From Bacillota bacterium (GTDB lineage Bacteria > Bacillota > Clostridia > Lachnospirales > Lachnospiraceae), in the NCBI GenBank assembly GCA_023392615.1, contig JAEVYT010000041.1:186001-250000 (forward strand): a DNA stretch of 64,000 bases, given 5' to 3'. This document shows, piece after piece, positions 37,370-45,701 of this stretch. The position numbers were made by a program, and so were the translations under genes. Every line of letters starts with the position of its first letter. Position 1 is the stretch's first letter. The notes beneath the pieces were generated by a model that saw only the letters and a program-made list of their open reading frames with translations, was not told the origin of the DNA and did not search any database.

Positions 37370-38458
37370 CTATAATCCCAGCCCTTTGCTTAAGTTAACT
37401 ATAAAGTCCTGCACATTAGTAACAATTCCTCTAGCTGCCAGACTTCCTCTATCCGCAAGCTTATTCACTGCAAATTCTGATATATCAACACAATAAAAAT
37501 AAACTTGACGTATTCTTCCCTCTTTATCGATTCGGTAGGAAGGTGTCATATTACCAGTAGCTATTGTATGGAGCATCGTTGCCATACAAATCACTGTGGT
37601 TGCTTCCCTGATTTGATTCCTCATGGCATCCTGTGCTTCATAAACATCTCCATGGACAGGTGGAAGGGGACCATCATCACGAATGGAACCTGCTAGTACA
37701 TAGGGAACAGAGTGTTTTTCACACTGGTAGATAATACCGTTGTCAATCTTCTCTTCCCTGATAAAATCCGAAATGGTGCCATGATATTTTACTCTATTGA
37801 TTGCATCCAGGTGATTATAATGACCGTTTTGCTGACTTTCCTGAGTATAGATATTCTGGCCAAGCGCAGTTTTCAAATACGCCGCCTCCAAATCATGGGT
37901 TGCTAATGCATTACCTGCCAGTAATGCATCCACATAACCGTTCATAATTAGTTTAGAGAATGCATCTCTTGCATCATGGTCAAAGGCAAAAGCCGGTCCC
38001 ATAACCCAAACTACCTTACCATGTTCCTTCTCATGGCGAAGAAGTTCATATATCTCATCATAATCTCTGGAAAATGCAGTCTCTCTTGTTCTGCTTTGGC
38101 GAAAAGCAAATACATCCTGTCCCGCCTTTTTTTCATGAAAACCATTTGGGTATACATAGATCCCATCCTCGCAGTTCTCTGTTCTACCGGTCACTACCAA
38201 ATCACCTTTTTTAAGCAAACGAAACTCCTTGATTTGAATTCCTCCAGCTTCATATACCGGTACACAGTCCATTCTGCTTTCCTTTGCCAATATCCAGATC
38301 CCACCAATCTTAAAATACTCTGGGAAGATACTCATCGCATGATAATTCTCCGGTGCAACCTGATCCTTTGGAGCCTCCTTAAGTATCACTTCAGGAGCAT
38401 TAACAAACATCTCCTGTGTGAAATCTGGTGGTGTAAACTCTCTCAAATGAAAACTCAT
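37370..38458 (-). CDS. TIGR00300 / LOR-SDH-domain protein, ornithine cyclodeaminase-like
   Basis: 362 residues. It matches the TIGR00300 family (the LOR/SDH conserved domain): N-terminal FTPPDFTQEMFVNAPEVILKEAP, middle FRQSRTRETAFSRDYDEIYELL, then a nucleotide-binding half with VWVMGPAFAFDHDARDAFSKLI, GYVDALLAGNALATHDLEAA and DDGPLPPVHGDVYEAQDAMR. An archaeal member of this family has been described as an ornithine cyclodeaminase, giving proline from ornithine; that function is transferred from family knowledge and not proven here. It stands alone with its own terminator. Confidence 0.7.
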   Translation of the reverse strand: MSFHLREFTPPDFTQEMFVNAPEVILKEAPKDQVAPENYHAMSIFPEYFKIGGIWILAKESRMDCVPVYEAGGIQIKEFRLLKKGDLVVTGRTENCEDGIYVYPNGFHEKKAGQDVFAFRQSRTRETAFSRDYDEIYELLRHEKEHGKVVWVMGPAFAFDHDARDAFSKLIMNGYVDALLAGNALATHDLEAAYLKTALGQNIYTQESQQNGHYNHLDAINRVKYHGTISDFIREEKIDNGIIYQCEKHSVPYVLAGSIRDDGPLPPVHGDVYEAQDAMRNQIREATTVICMATMLHTIATGNMTPSYRIDKEGRIRQVYFYCVDISEFAVNKLADRGSLAARGIVTNVQDFIVNLSKGLGL

Positions 38459-38508
38459 CTTTTTCTCTCCTTATTATTGATTTATATTCAATTTCATCTT
38501 ACTCAAAC

Positions 38509-38565
38509 AAAAAGTGTTACACTCCTACCTTCTAAGACCTACGGCAGAAGTAATAACACTTTTTT
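38509..38565 (-). terminator. Terminator of the SDR gene
   Basis: AAAAAGTGTTA (38509-38519) is complementary to TAACACTTTTT (38554-38564). T-rich tails occur on both strands. It lies between the end of the SDR gene and the start of the TIGR00300 gene. Confidence 0.7.
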
Positions 38566-38702
38566 CTTTATCCGGTGACAAAGATATGTTCCAATATTAC
38601 TTAAATTATAACATAAACGTCCTTAATTTACCTTGTAAATTTTGAGCTTAATATCAATATAACAGTTCTTATTTTTATCAACATCGCTTAACAATGAATA
38701 AA

Positions 38703-39524
38703 TTATAATTTTTTAAACATTTTTCTATAGATCATATCAATAAGTCGATCCGGTAATAACTCCATCATCGCTAACATCTTACCTGTTCCGACTCTGTAAC
38801 GTAACTTCGGACGTTTCGTCTCCATTGCCTTAATTACAGTTTTTGCAAGCTTGTTAGGATCGTTTTTTTGATTTAACTCCATCGTCATCATAGGCTTCAT
38901 CTTTGCTAAAAGCTTCTTATAATACTTTGTTTGGCTCATGGATTGGTCAAAATAATCATTTATCTGATGCGTAAGCTGTGTCTCATAAGCTCCTGGTTGA
39001 ATTTTAATAACAGGGATATTAAAATATAATAATTCACGACGAAGGCTATCATTATAAGCCTCAACTGCATATTTTGACAGGATATAAGGTCCTGCAAAAG
39101 GCTGAGGCGTCATCCATCCGGATTCCGAGCTACAATTAATAATACGTCCTTTTCCCTGATGTACCATTTCAAAAAATGTATAGTTGATTCGCACCATACC
39201 AATAACATTCACAGATAGAAGCTTTTCCACTGCAATTACACTATCCCCTTCAATTAATGAAGTAAAATAGGACAATCCTGCAAAATTTACTATAGCATCC
39301 AACTTTTTAGTAACATTTTGTACCGCTTCATATGCAGCGTCAATGCTTTCCTGATTCGTTATATCTACTCTTAATGGTATAATATTAGGTAATTCACTAA
39401 GAGAATTCAGGATAGAGTCCTTCGTTCCTAGTGCAAATACTGTCCATTGATTCGTTTGAGATAATCTCCTTACACATAGTGAACCAAGTCCTCCGGTCGC
39501 TCCGGTAAACAATGCATACTTCAT
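38703..39524 (-). CDS. Short-chain dehydrogenase/reductase, substrate unknown
   Basis: 273 residues of classical SDR fold: cofactor motif TGATGGLGS, VNFAGLSYF (NAG-like), catalytic serine in INCSSESG and YxxxK in PYILSKYAVEAYN, then KIQPGAYETQL. The C-terminal part (YRVGTGKMLAMMELLPDRLIDMIYRKMF) resembles SDRs acting on lipids or steroids, but the substrate is not deducible. No operon partner: it is flanked by a terminator and a divergent GH43 gene. Confidence 0.88.
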   Translation of the reverse strand: MKYALFTGATGGLGSLCVRRLSQTNQWTVFALGTKDSILNSLSELPNIIPLRVDITNQESIDAAYEAVQNVTKKLDAIVNFAGLSYFTSLIEGDSVIAVEKLLSVNVIGMVRINYTFFEMVHQGKGRIINCSSESGWMTPQPFAGPYILSKYAVEAYNDSLRRELLYFNIPVIKIQPGAYETQLTHQINDYFDQSMSQTKYYKKLLAKMKPMMTMELNQKNDPNKLAKTVIKAMETKRPKLRYRVGTGKMLAMMELLPDRLIDMIYRKMFKKL

Positions 39525-39802
39525 GTTCTTTCCTGCCCCTATCTCTAATATTCTCTTCCAAACATTTTTATCAACTGCATTTATTATACCATATATTACC
39601 TCAAACTTTCGTAGTAAATTATAAAATTATTAATATTTCATTCCATTAATCTGCTTAATTTGGTTTATATAAGCTACTTTTTATGTTAAATAATAAGTTT
39701 TTGCCAAGAATTAAGAAAATCATATCAATATTTAAGAAGAAAAACAGAAATAATTATGATAACATGAAGTTAGCACAAAAATAGAAAAATGGAGAAATTA
39801 CT

Positions 39803-40786
39803 ATGGAGAATAATTCAAAACAGAATCAACCTTTAGTTACACATATTTACACAGCTGACCCTTCCGCACATGTTTTTGATGGTAAGATTTATATCTATCC
39901 TTCTCATGATTTAGATCATGATGGTCCTGATAATGACAACGGAGATCAGTACAAAATGGAGGACTATCATATCTTATCTATGGATGACGTAGATGCACCC
40001 TGTGTAGATAATGGTGAAGCACTTCATATGAAGGATATCCCATGGGTTAGTAAGCAAATGTGGGCTCCTGATGCAGCTTACAAGAATGGTACTTATTATC
40101 TGTTTTTCCCTGCAAGAGACAAGGACGGCATCTTCCGTCTTGGTGTTGCGTCCAGCACGAACCCGGCAGGTCCTTTCAAAGCTGAACCTGATTATATTCC
40201 TGGAAGCTTCTCAATCGATCCTGCGGTACTCGTTGATGATGATGGCAGATCCTATATCTACTTTGGCGGTCTCTGGGGCGGTCAATTAGAAAAATGGCAA
40301 ACAGGTACTTTTGTACCGGATGCAGAAGGTCCTGCAGCTAACGAACCTGCATTAGGACCTCAGGTTGCTGAGTTAAGTGATGATATGCTCACATTTAAAA
40401 GCGCGCCACAGGAGATCCAAATTGTAGATGAGAATGGTAATCCTTTAACTGCTGGTGATGAAGACAGAAGATATTTTGAAGGTCCTTGGATGCATAAATA
40501 CAACGGATTATACTACTTATCCTATTCCACAGGCAGCACTCACTATCTTGTGTATGCAACCAGCAAAAACCCTCAAGGTCCTTTCACCTACCAGGGCAGA
40601 ATTCTTGAGCCGGTAATCGGTTGGACAACTCATCACTCCATCGTTCAGTTCAAGGACAAATGGTATCTCTTCTACCATGATAGTTCCTTATCCGGTGGTG
40701 TAAACCACAAACGTTGTGTTAAATTTACCGAACTTCATTATAATGAAGACGGTACGATTCAGACAATCACGCCTTACGAGAACTAA
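39803..40786 (+). CDS. GH43 glycoside hydrolase (beta-xylosidase/arabinofuranosidase type), intracellular
   Basis: 327 residues, a single five-bladed beta-propeller domain with no signal peptide and no carbohydrate-binding module. The three GH43 carboxylates are in place: base D19 (YTADPSAH), pKa-tuning D139 (SIDPAVLVDDDG) and acid E226 (RYFEGPWMHK). The family removes xylose or arabinose from xylan fragments, which agrees with the GH120 enzyme elsewhere in the window. Subfamily and exact substrate cannot be set from sequence alone. Ends ahead of a strong terminator. Confidence 0.9.
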   Translation: MENNSKQNQPLVTHIYTADPSAHVFDGKIYIYPSHDLDHDGPDNDNGDQYKMEDYHILSMDDVDAPCVDNGEALHMKDIPWVSKQMWAPDAAYKNGTYYLFFPARDKDGIFRLGVASSTNPAGPFKAEPDYIPGSFSIDPAVLVDDDGRSYIYFGGLWGGQLEKWQTGTFVPDAEGPAANEPALGPQVAELSDDMLTFKSAPQEIQIVDENGNPLTAGDEDRRYFEGPWMHKYNGLYYLSYSTGSTHYLVYATSKNPQGPFTYQGRILEPVIGWTTHHSIVQFKDKWYLFYHDSSLSGGVNHKRCVKFTELHYNEDGTIQTITPYEN

Positions 40787-40848
40787 TCTCATTTAGGAAG
40801 TTGTTGTATCTCTTCTCATAAATTTCATAAAATATTGCTTCTTAATTA

Positions 40849-40891
40849 ATGGGAACACATTGATTTTCTAAGTAAATCAATGTGTTCCCAT
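40849..40891. terminator. Bidirectional terminator after the GH43 gene
   Basis: The 18-base stretch at 40849-40866 (ATGGGAACACATTGATTT) is perfectly complementary to 40874-40891 over a seven-base loop. It lies between the convergent GH43 and EFR1 genes. Confidence 0.75.
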
Positions 40892-40947
40892 ATTGTATTT
40901 TGAAAATTGCAGTATCGTTTTGTTAAGTTCTCCTCTTTCGTTCCGAT

Positions 40948-41814
40948 CTATAGGTTATCATCGGTAAGATAATTTTCATAAAACCGAGGTACAAATCCAT
41001 GATCACTTTTTTGTTCATTATTCAATTTAGCCAACGTTTCATTAATATTATAGCCACCGGTGACCGGAATAAATTTCAAAAGCTTGAATTTGATTGCATG
41101 TTTCGGACAGGAGTAAACACATCGCAAGCAACTGTTACAGGACATTTTAAATTTAATCTTATTTCTGGAATCATCGATATTTTGAGCCGGACAATTATGA
41201 ATACAGTGACCGCATTTTGTACAGGAAGAATCCACATATAGATCCCTACCAATCATGCTTATGAATATTGATGAGAATCGGGATATTAATCCCATTTTTA
41301 TTCTTAGTCCTAAACCGGTTTTATAAAATTTTCTATCCCCATCTATAAGTTCCTGACACATTAAGCCTATTTTTCGTTGGCATGCTTGATAAAGTCCATG
41401 CACAATCTCATCGTCAAACTTTTTGACCCAATTACTACAGAGTGAAAATAACCTTTCGTAATACACATCATATCCTTTTGATTTAAGACGACGTATTGAG
41501 GATTTTGATACATTAAAATTTATTGGCGCAACCCCTCCTGCTGTGCGAAAGAGAAACACCTTTTTATCCTTCTGTTTTGGAAGAATTTTTATGAATTTCA
41601 TCACCAGCTTTGGTGTTGAGTATCCGATCACCTGGCTACCTATTCCTATCAAATCATATTTTTCAATTGAAACATCTTTTTTATTTTTCAAAATGTCCTC
41701 GATTTTTATTAAATCTACATCTAATTGCTTCTCTCGAAACTGTTCGGTGATCATATTCGCAATAATTTCTGTATTTCCGGTACCCGAAAAGTAAAAAACC
41801 CCGATTGATTCCAT
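40948..41814 (-). CDS. EFR1-family flavodoxin/ferredoxin fusion protein
   Basis: 288 residues. Residues 1 to about 150 form a flavodoxin-like domain (GVFYFSGTGNTEIIA is the FMN phosphate loop). The C-terminal part carries two 4Fe-4S motifs, CTKCGHCIHNCP and CNSCLRCVYSCP. Such EFR1 proteins are common in anaerobes and are presumed electron carriers; partners are unknown. It follows a TetR gene with a 53-base gap and is probably repressed by it. Confidence 0.88.
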   Translation of the reverse strand: MESIGVFYFSGTGNTEIIANMITEQFREKQLDVDLIKIEDILKNKKDVSIEKYDLIGIGSQVIGYSTPKLVMKFIKILPKQKDKKVFLFRTAGGVAPINFNVSKSSIRRLKSKGYDVYYERLFSLCSNWVKKFDDEIVHGLYQACQRKIGLMCQELIDGDRKFYKTGLGLRIKMGLISRFSSIFISMIGRDLYVDSSCTKCGHCIHNCPAQNIDDSRNKIKFKMSCNSCLRCVYSCPKHAIKFKLLKFIPVTGGYNINETLAKLNNEQKSDHGFVPRFYENYLTDDNL

Positions 41815-41867
41815 ATTTACCCCCTTTAATCAAATCACTGTTTCGTAAGTTGTTCTTCTAAATTTTT

Positions 41868-42512
41868 TTACTTACCGTCATTTTTAATTGATCTAAACAA
41901 CAAATCCATTGTGTATGTTACGAATGCATCTTCTTCCAATTTAAAATTCTGTAGATATGTTTCACCGGTCACAGATAGCTGATTAAAAAACCCGGTCATC
42001 ATAAAGATCAAACCAAAAGAGGCCATCGCCGCATTAACGTTCTTATCTATACTTCCATCTTGAATACCTTCTGTAAGGGATGTACTTATTGATTCAAACA
42101 ATTTCTGATTATATTGAATTAGCTCCTTTTCACGATCGCTGTTTGAAGCTGCTCTCTTTCTTACGTGACCGATATAGCCCATTAATTTTAACATGGTTGG
42201 ATTCTCTTTAAAAAATCTATAGTATCCGGCACTTGATTGGCAAACCTTCTTATATCCCGTAGTCTCTCGCTCCGACGCTTTTGATATATAAACTGAAAGC
42301 TTTTTGAAACCCTTAAGTGCTACTGCAAAATATAAATCCTCTTTGTTCGTAAAATACTGGTAGAGGGTTTTTCTTGTAAATTGCGCTGCAGCTGCAATTT
42401 CTTCCATCGAAGCAGCATCGTAACCCTTCTCACAGAATATCCCTTCTGCTGCCTGCAAGATTTCTTCCTCTCTCATTTGTTTTTCTCTTTCTTTTCTTGT
42501 TAATTGCTCCAC
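41868..42512 (-). CDS. TetR/AcrR-family regulator of the EFR1 operon
   Basis: 214 residues with an N-terminal helix-turn-helix (EEILQAAEGIFCEKGYDAASM, AAQFTRKTLYQYFTNKEDLY) and a helical ligand-binding domain. Gene order (regulator, then EFR1) and twin palindromic operators over its own promoter make autorepression together with EFR1 the likely scheme. The ligand is unknown. Confidence 0.88.
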   Translation of the reverse strand: MEQLTRKEREKQMREEEILQAAEGIFCEKGYDAASMEEIAAAAQFTRKTLYQYFTNKEDLYFAVALKGFKKLSVYISKASERETTGYKKVCQSSAGYYRFFKENPTMLKLMGYIGHVRKRAASNSDREKELIQYNQKLFESISTSLTEGIQDGSIDKNVNAAMASFGLIFMMTGFFNQLSVTGETYLQNFKLEEDAFVTYTMDLLFRSIKNDGK

Positions 42513-42589
42513 TTTAATTCTCCTTTATATTCTGGCATACTAAGCTTATATTTGTTTTATATTATTAATTCGTTACACACAGTTTTTCA

Positions 42590-42649
42590 AGTACACACTG
42601 TGTATACCATTTATACGCATAGTATACACAGTGTGTACTGTCCTGTCAA
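42590..42649 (-). promoter_or_regulatory. Promoter and twin operator of the TetR-EFR1 operon
   Basis: Minus-strand promoter TTGACA (42649-42644), 17-base spacer, TATACT (42626-42621). Two copies of TACACA-n-TGTGTA sit at 42592-42604 and 42625-42637, centres 33 bases apart (about three helical turns). Together they form a perfect 18-base inverted repeat (42590-42607 and 42622-42639). The upstream copy covers the spacer and -10, the other lies after the start of transcription. Confidence 0.8.
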
Positions 42650-42652
42650 GAC

Positions 42653-42687
42653 AAAAAAATGCATCCAATTAGTGGATGCATTTTTTA
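42653..42687. terminator. Bidirectional terminator between the permease gene and the TetR operon promoter
   Basis: ATGCATCC (42659-42666) pairs with GGATGCAT (42674-42681) over a seven-base loop, with A-rich sequence before and TTTTTT after. It ends transcription of the FAD oxidoreductase/permease operon. Confidence 0.75.
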
Positions 42688-42746
42688 TGATTATGTAATT
42701 TTATTGTTACTGCTAACACATGAAATTTAGTTTATCTTATATATCC

Positions 42747-44114
42747 CTAAATCAAGAAGAGCCCAACGACGATAGTTGCAGCCATACCACATAACACCGG
42801 TATCAAATTCTTTCTTGCCAGATCTGTTGCTTCTACACCACAAATTGCTGCTACCGGAATTACCCCCCAAGGGATAATCGTTCCACCACCAACCCAAACT
42901 GTGATAATCTGACCAAGGGCTGCAAGAGACGCTACGTTAATGTGACCAACCGATGCAAATGTCTGCGCAATGGAACCTACCAAAGGAAGTCCCGAAAAGC
43001 CTGAACCGTCTAGACCGGTTATAAACCCAACGGAGGAAGTTGTTAAAATCATAGTGAACTTTGATAATGGAACATGAACAGAGAGCCATAGACCAATGTC
43101 ATTTAAGATACCCGGTGCATCTGGACTTAATACCTTCTGTGCAAATTCCTGACTTCCTAAAAAGAAGAAAGCAGCAATAACAATAACCGGTGCAAAGATT
43201 TTCATTGCAAATTTAAAACCTTCTTTTACATGATCCGTAGTAATTTCTAATGCTTCACCCAAACCTTTATCCAAAATCGTGATCAAACAGGTTAAGATCA
43301 GTGCAGTTCCAGCCACTAGAGCTGTTGCATCACCACCCTTAATATCGAATTTTACCATCGCAATGATATCAACGATAAACGCGAAAGGCATAAAAATTGC
43401 AATAAATAAAGCAAGCTTTGGTTTTTTCACTTCTTTTAACATAAATTCTTTTTTCTCTACATTTTTTGATGCTTTATTTGCCTTCGTCTCTTTCACCATC
43501 ATAAAGAATGCTACACCTGCTGTAACAACAGACATCGTAATCCATAATGGAATGCTCGCTTTCATGACAGCGCTTGGATCAACTCCCGCCGCCTTTGCTG
43601 TGATGGAAGGCGCACCCTGAATAACAAAGTCAGAGGATAATCCAATACCGTGTCCAAAGATGTTCATCGCAACTGCCGCCCATATTACAGGAAGTCCAAC
43701 CTCTCCTGCTACCGGTAGAAGAAGTGCACCAATCAATGCTACTGCTGGAGAAGGCCAGATAAACCAGGATACGATTAACATTGTAAAGCCGATAATCCAA
43801 AAGGCTGCTTTGTTGTTTTTAATAATTCTTCTAACCGGATGCATCATTACCTCATCCGCTCCCAATGCAATCATTGCTTTGGACATTGATACAACCAGTG
43901 CAATTACAACGATAATACCTAACAATTCGGTGAACGAACTTATAACTGCATTATTTAGTATTTGAACGGATTTGATCACATTTCCTGTATAAACAAAACC
44001 GATTACAAGGATACCTGCGATACAGGGAATTACAATTTCTTTCTTAAACAGTAACGCTATAAGGATAATTATGGTGATGATAATAAATGCAATATGCAAA
44101 GTGGTTAGCTCCAT
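42747..44114 (-). CDS. Multi-spanning carboxylate-type permease (IT superfamily, GntP/CitMHS-like)
   Basis: 455 residues with about twelve hydrophobic segments, among them a FIWPSPAVALIGALLLPVAG stretch and ITVWVGGGTIIPWGVIPVAA near the end. The pattern is that of the ion-transporter superfamily that moves organic anions such as gluconate, citrate or dicarboxylates; I cannot name the substrate. It is encoded 54 bases after the FAD oxidoreductase and is presumably co-transcribed from the promoter at 45614-45642, under the site-A motif. Confidence 0.75.
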   Translation of the reverse strand: MELTTLHIAFIIITIIILIALLFKKEIVIPCIAGILVIGFVYTGNVIKSVQILNNAVISSFTELLGIIVVIALVVSMSKAMIALGADEVMMHPVRRIIKNNKAAFWIIGFTMLIVSWFIWPSPAVALIGALLLPVAGEVGLPVIWAAVAMNIFGHGIGLSSDFVIQGAPSITAKAAGVDPSAVMKASIPLWITMSVVTAGVAFFMMVKETKANKASKNVEKKEFMLKEVKKPKLALFIAIFMPFAFIVDIIAMVKFDIKGGDATALVAGTALILTCLITILDKGLGEALEITTDHVKEGFKFAMKIFAPVIVIAAFFFLGSQEFAQKVLSPDAPGILNDIGLWLSVHVPLSKFTMILTTSSVGFITGLDGSGFSGLPLVGSIAQTFASVGHINVASLAALGQIITVWVGGGTIIPWGVIPVAAICGVEATDLARKNLIPVLCGMAATIVVGLFLI

Positions 44115-44168
44115 ACACGTTTCCTCTCTTTCTGTTATCTTATTGGTGGGGATATTTCTGTTTTCTTC

Positions 44169-45434
44169 TTATGAAGTGAATATATTCCAAAGCCCTTCTT
44201 TTTTAATATTTTCCTCAATTTTATTTACGTCGGTCTCGTATAAACCTAGCTTTTTCATATGATCAAATAATACGGAACCTGAGAACGTGTATTTTTTACC
44301 GAGTCCTTCTTTTGTTTCCATTTCTTCATTCACATAGGCAATCGCTTCCCCGACTGCTGTCTTTCTGGATAATTCCAATAAAGGTTTATTATTTAAAAAT
44401 CTTGAACAATTATAACCCGCAAGAACTCCTGTTACAATTGCTTCGGTATGACCTACCAATAGACCTGCTTTTTCCCCTGCACAAAACAGGTTCTTTACTC
44501 CTAATACCTTCAGAGCATTGGTTCTTGGAGACATATCAAAATATCTCATCGAGTTACCCTTACCTCCAGCGTACGGATCCTCATATCGAGCATTTTCAAA
44601 GCCCGGGATTTTATGGAGCTTCTCCAGCGTATAATAAGGAGTCATTAATTTTGCGTGACCGGTATCTAGTAAAATTACATTCTCTGCAAATTCCTTTAAC
44701 GCATACTGTTGACAGGCCTTTACACTCAAATGATTCTCAATCAGCTCGTCCGGTAAAGGAATTACCGCAACGCCGGTGGTGTTCAAAGTTTCAACAATTT
44801 CCGGAGAGAGAGATTCTTTATATAGTTTACAGGAACCACTCATCGCTCCGATGGAATCGTCTGCCTTTTTCCCAGTCTTCTCCGTCACACCACAAATTCC
44901 GGCGAGGCTTACTCTACCGCCATAGCTTGGACAACGAAGTACGCACATTGCACAACCGTTACCGTATTTTCCACAATTGTTCATCGGTCCTGCAGTACCG
45001 GTTGTATCAATAAATGCATCTCCTTCGTAGATTGCACCGCCCGCTGTTTCGATACTTATAATTACTCCATCATCAACTTTTGCTTTTATCACCCTCTCCT
45101 GTAGTTTTACCTCTACTCCTATCTCTTCGAGATATGTTTTTATCGCAACGGGTGTTTTTGCTATGTCATATAGACTAGCATGTTCATGACCCGGAAAGCT
45201 TATATTTGTGTGGCGACAGTTCTCATCAATGATCTTGAAGATTTCCCCACCACCCATTGCTATCATTTCTTCTGTTGCTGTAAATCTGCCATTATTCCTC
45301 ATAATTCCGCCAACAAGGCCTGTTCCTAATAATGCATCCGTTCTTTCTAATAAAAGAACCTCTGCCCCTTGTAATCTTGCTGAATAAGCTGCGGAGCACC
45401 CTGCCCATCCGCCTCCAGTAATAATAATTTTCAT
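44169..45434 (-). CDS. FAD-dependent oxidoreductase with CX6CX2CX3C motif
   Basis: 421 residues. The N-terminal dinucleotide-binding motif GGGWAGCSAAYSARLQGAEVLLLER and the late FCAGEKAGLLVGHTEAIVTG segment indicate the FAD_oxidored/GidA-like family. Midway the chain has NNCGKYGNGCAMCVLRCP, a CX6CX2CX3C cluster that could bind an iron-sulfur centre or be redox-active. The substrate is unknown. It heads an operon with the carboxylate permease, suggesting oxidation of an imported organic acid. Confidence 0.8.
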   Translation of the reverse strand: MKIIITGGGWAGCSAAYSARLQGAEVLLLERTDALLGTGLVGGIMRNNGRFTATEEMIAMGGGEIFKIIDENCRHTNISFPGHEHASLYDIAKTPVAIKTYLEEIGVEVKLQERVIKAKVDDGVIISIETAGGAIYEGDAFIDTTGTAGPMNNCGKYGNGCAMCVLRCPSYGGRVSLAGICGVTEKTGKKADDSIGAMSGSCKLYKESLSPEIVETLNTTGVAVIPLPDELIENHLSVKACQQYALKEFAENVILLDTGHAKLMTPYYTLEKLHKIPGFENARYEDPYAGGKGNSMRYFDMSPRTNALKVLGVKNLFCAGEKAGLLVGHTEAIVTGVLAGYNCSRFLNNKPLLELSRKTAVGEAIAYVNEEMETKEGLGKKYTFSGSVLFDHMKKLGLYETDVNKIEENIKKEGLWNIFTS

Positions 45435-45510
45435 TGCATCGCCGCCTTTTCAATTTATTCTTAAATACCTTTGCCATATTACTACACTAAAATGCATGAT
45501 ATACAAAAAA

Positions 45511-45547
45511 AGCAAAGATTGCAATATGTTTCTCTTGCATCTTTGCT
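45511..45547 (-). terminator. Terminator of the aminotransferase operon
   Basis: AGCAAAGA-TT-GCAA (45511-45524) pairs with TTGCA-T-CTTTGCT (45535-45547). The minus-strand T run (seven T) follows. It ends the minus-strand operon that begins at 49956. Confidence 0.7.
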
Positions 45548-45613
45548 AAATTACCAACTTTTTATTCTATTAGAAGAATAATGTCGTTTCACACTATTTT
45601 TTTGTTTGAAAAG

Positions 45614-45689
45614 AGTATACAAAATGTAAATATACTTTACAATTACCATGTTGTACACATTTCGATAAATCTGGTGGACATTCTGTACA
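45614..45689 (-). promoter_or_regulatory. Promoter of the FAD oxidoreductase operon with candidate PucR site A
   Basis: Minus-strand TTGTAA (45642-45637), 17-base spacer, TATACT (45619-45614). About 32 bases upstream of the -35 box is GTGGACATTCTGTACA (45674-45689), which matches site B at 50052-50067 at 14 of 16 positions. Confidence 0.6.
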
Positions 45690-45701
45690 GTTCACTCTTT
45701 T

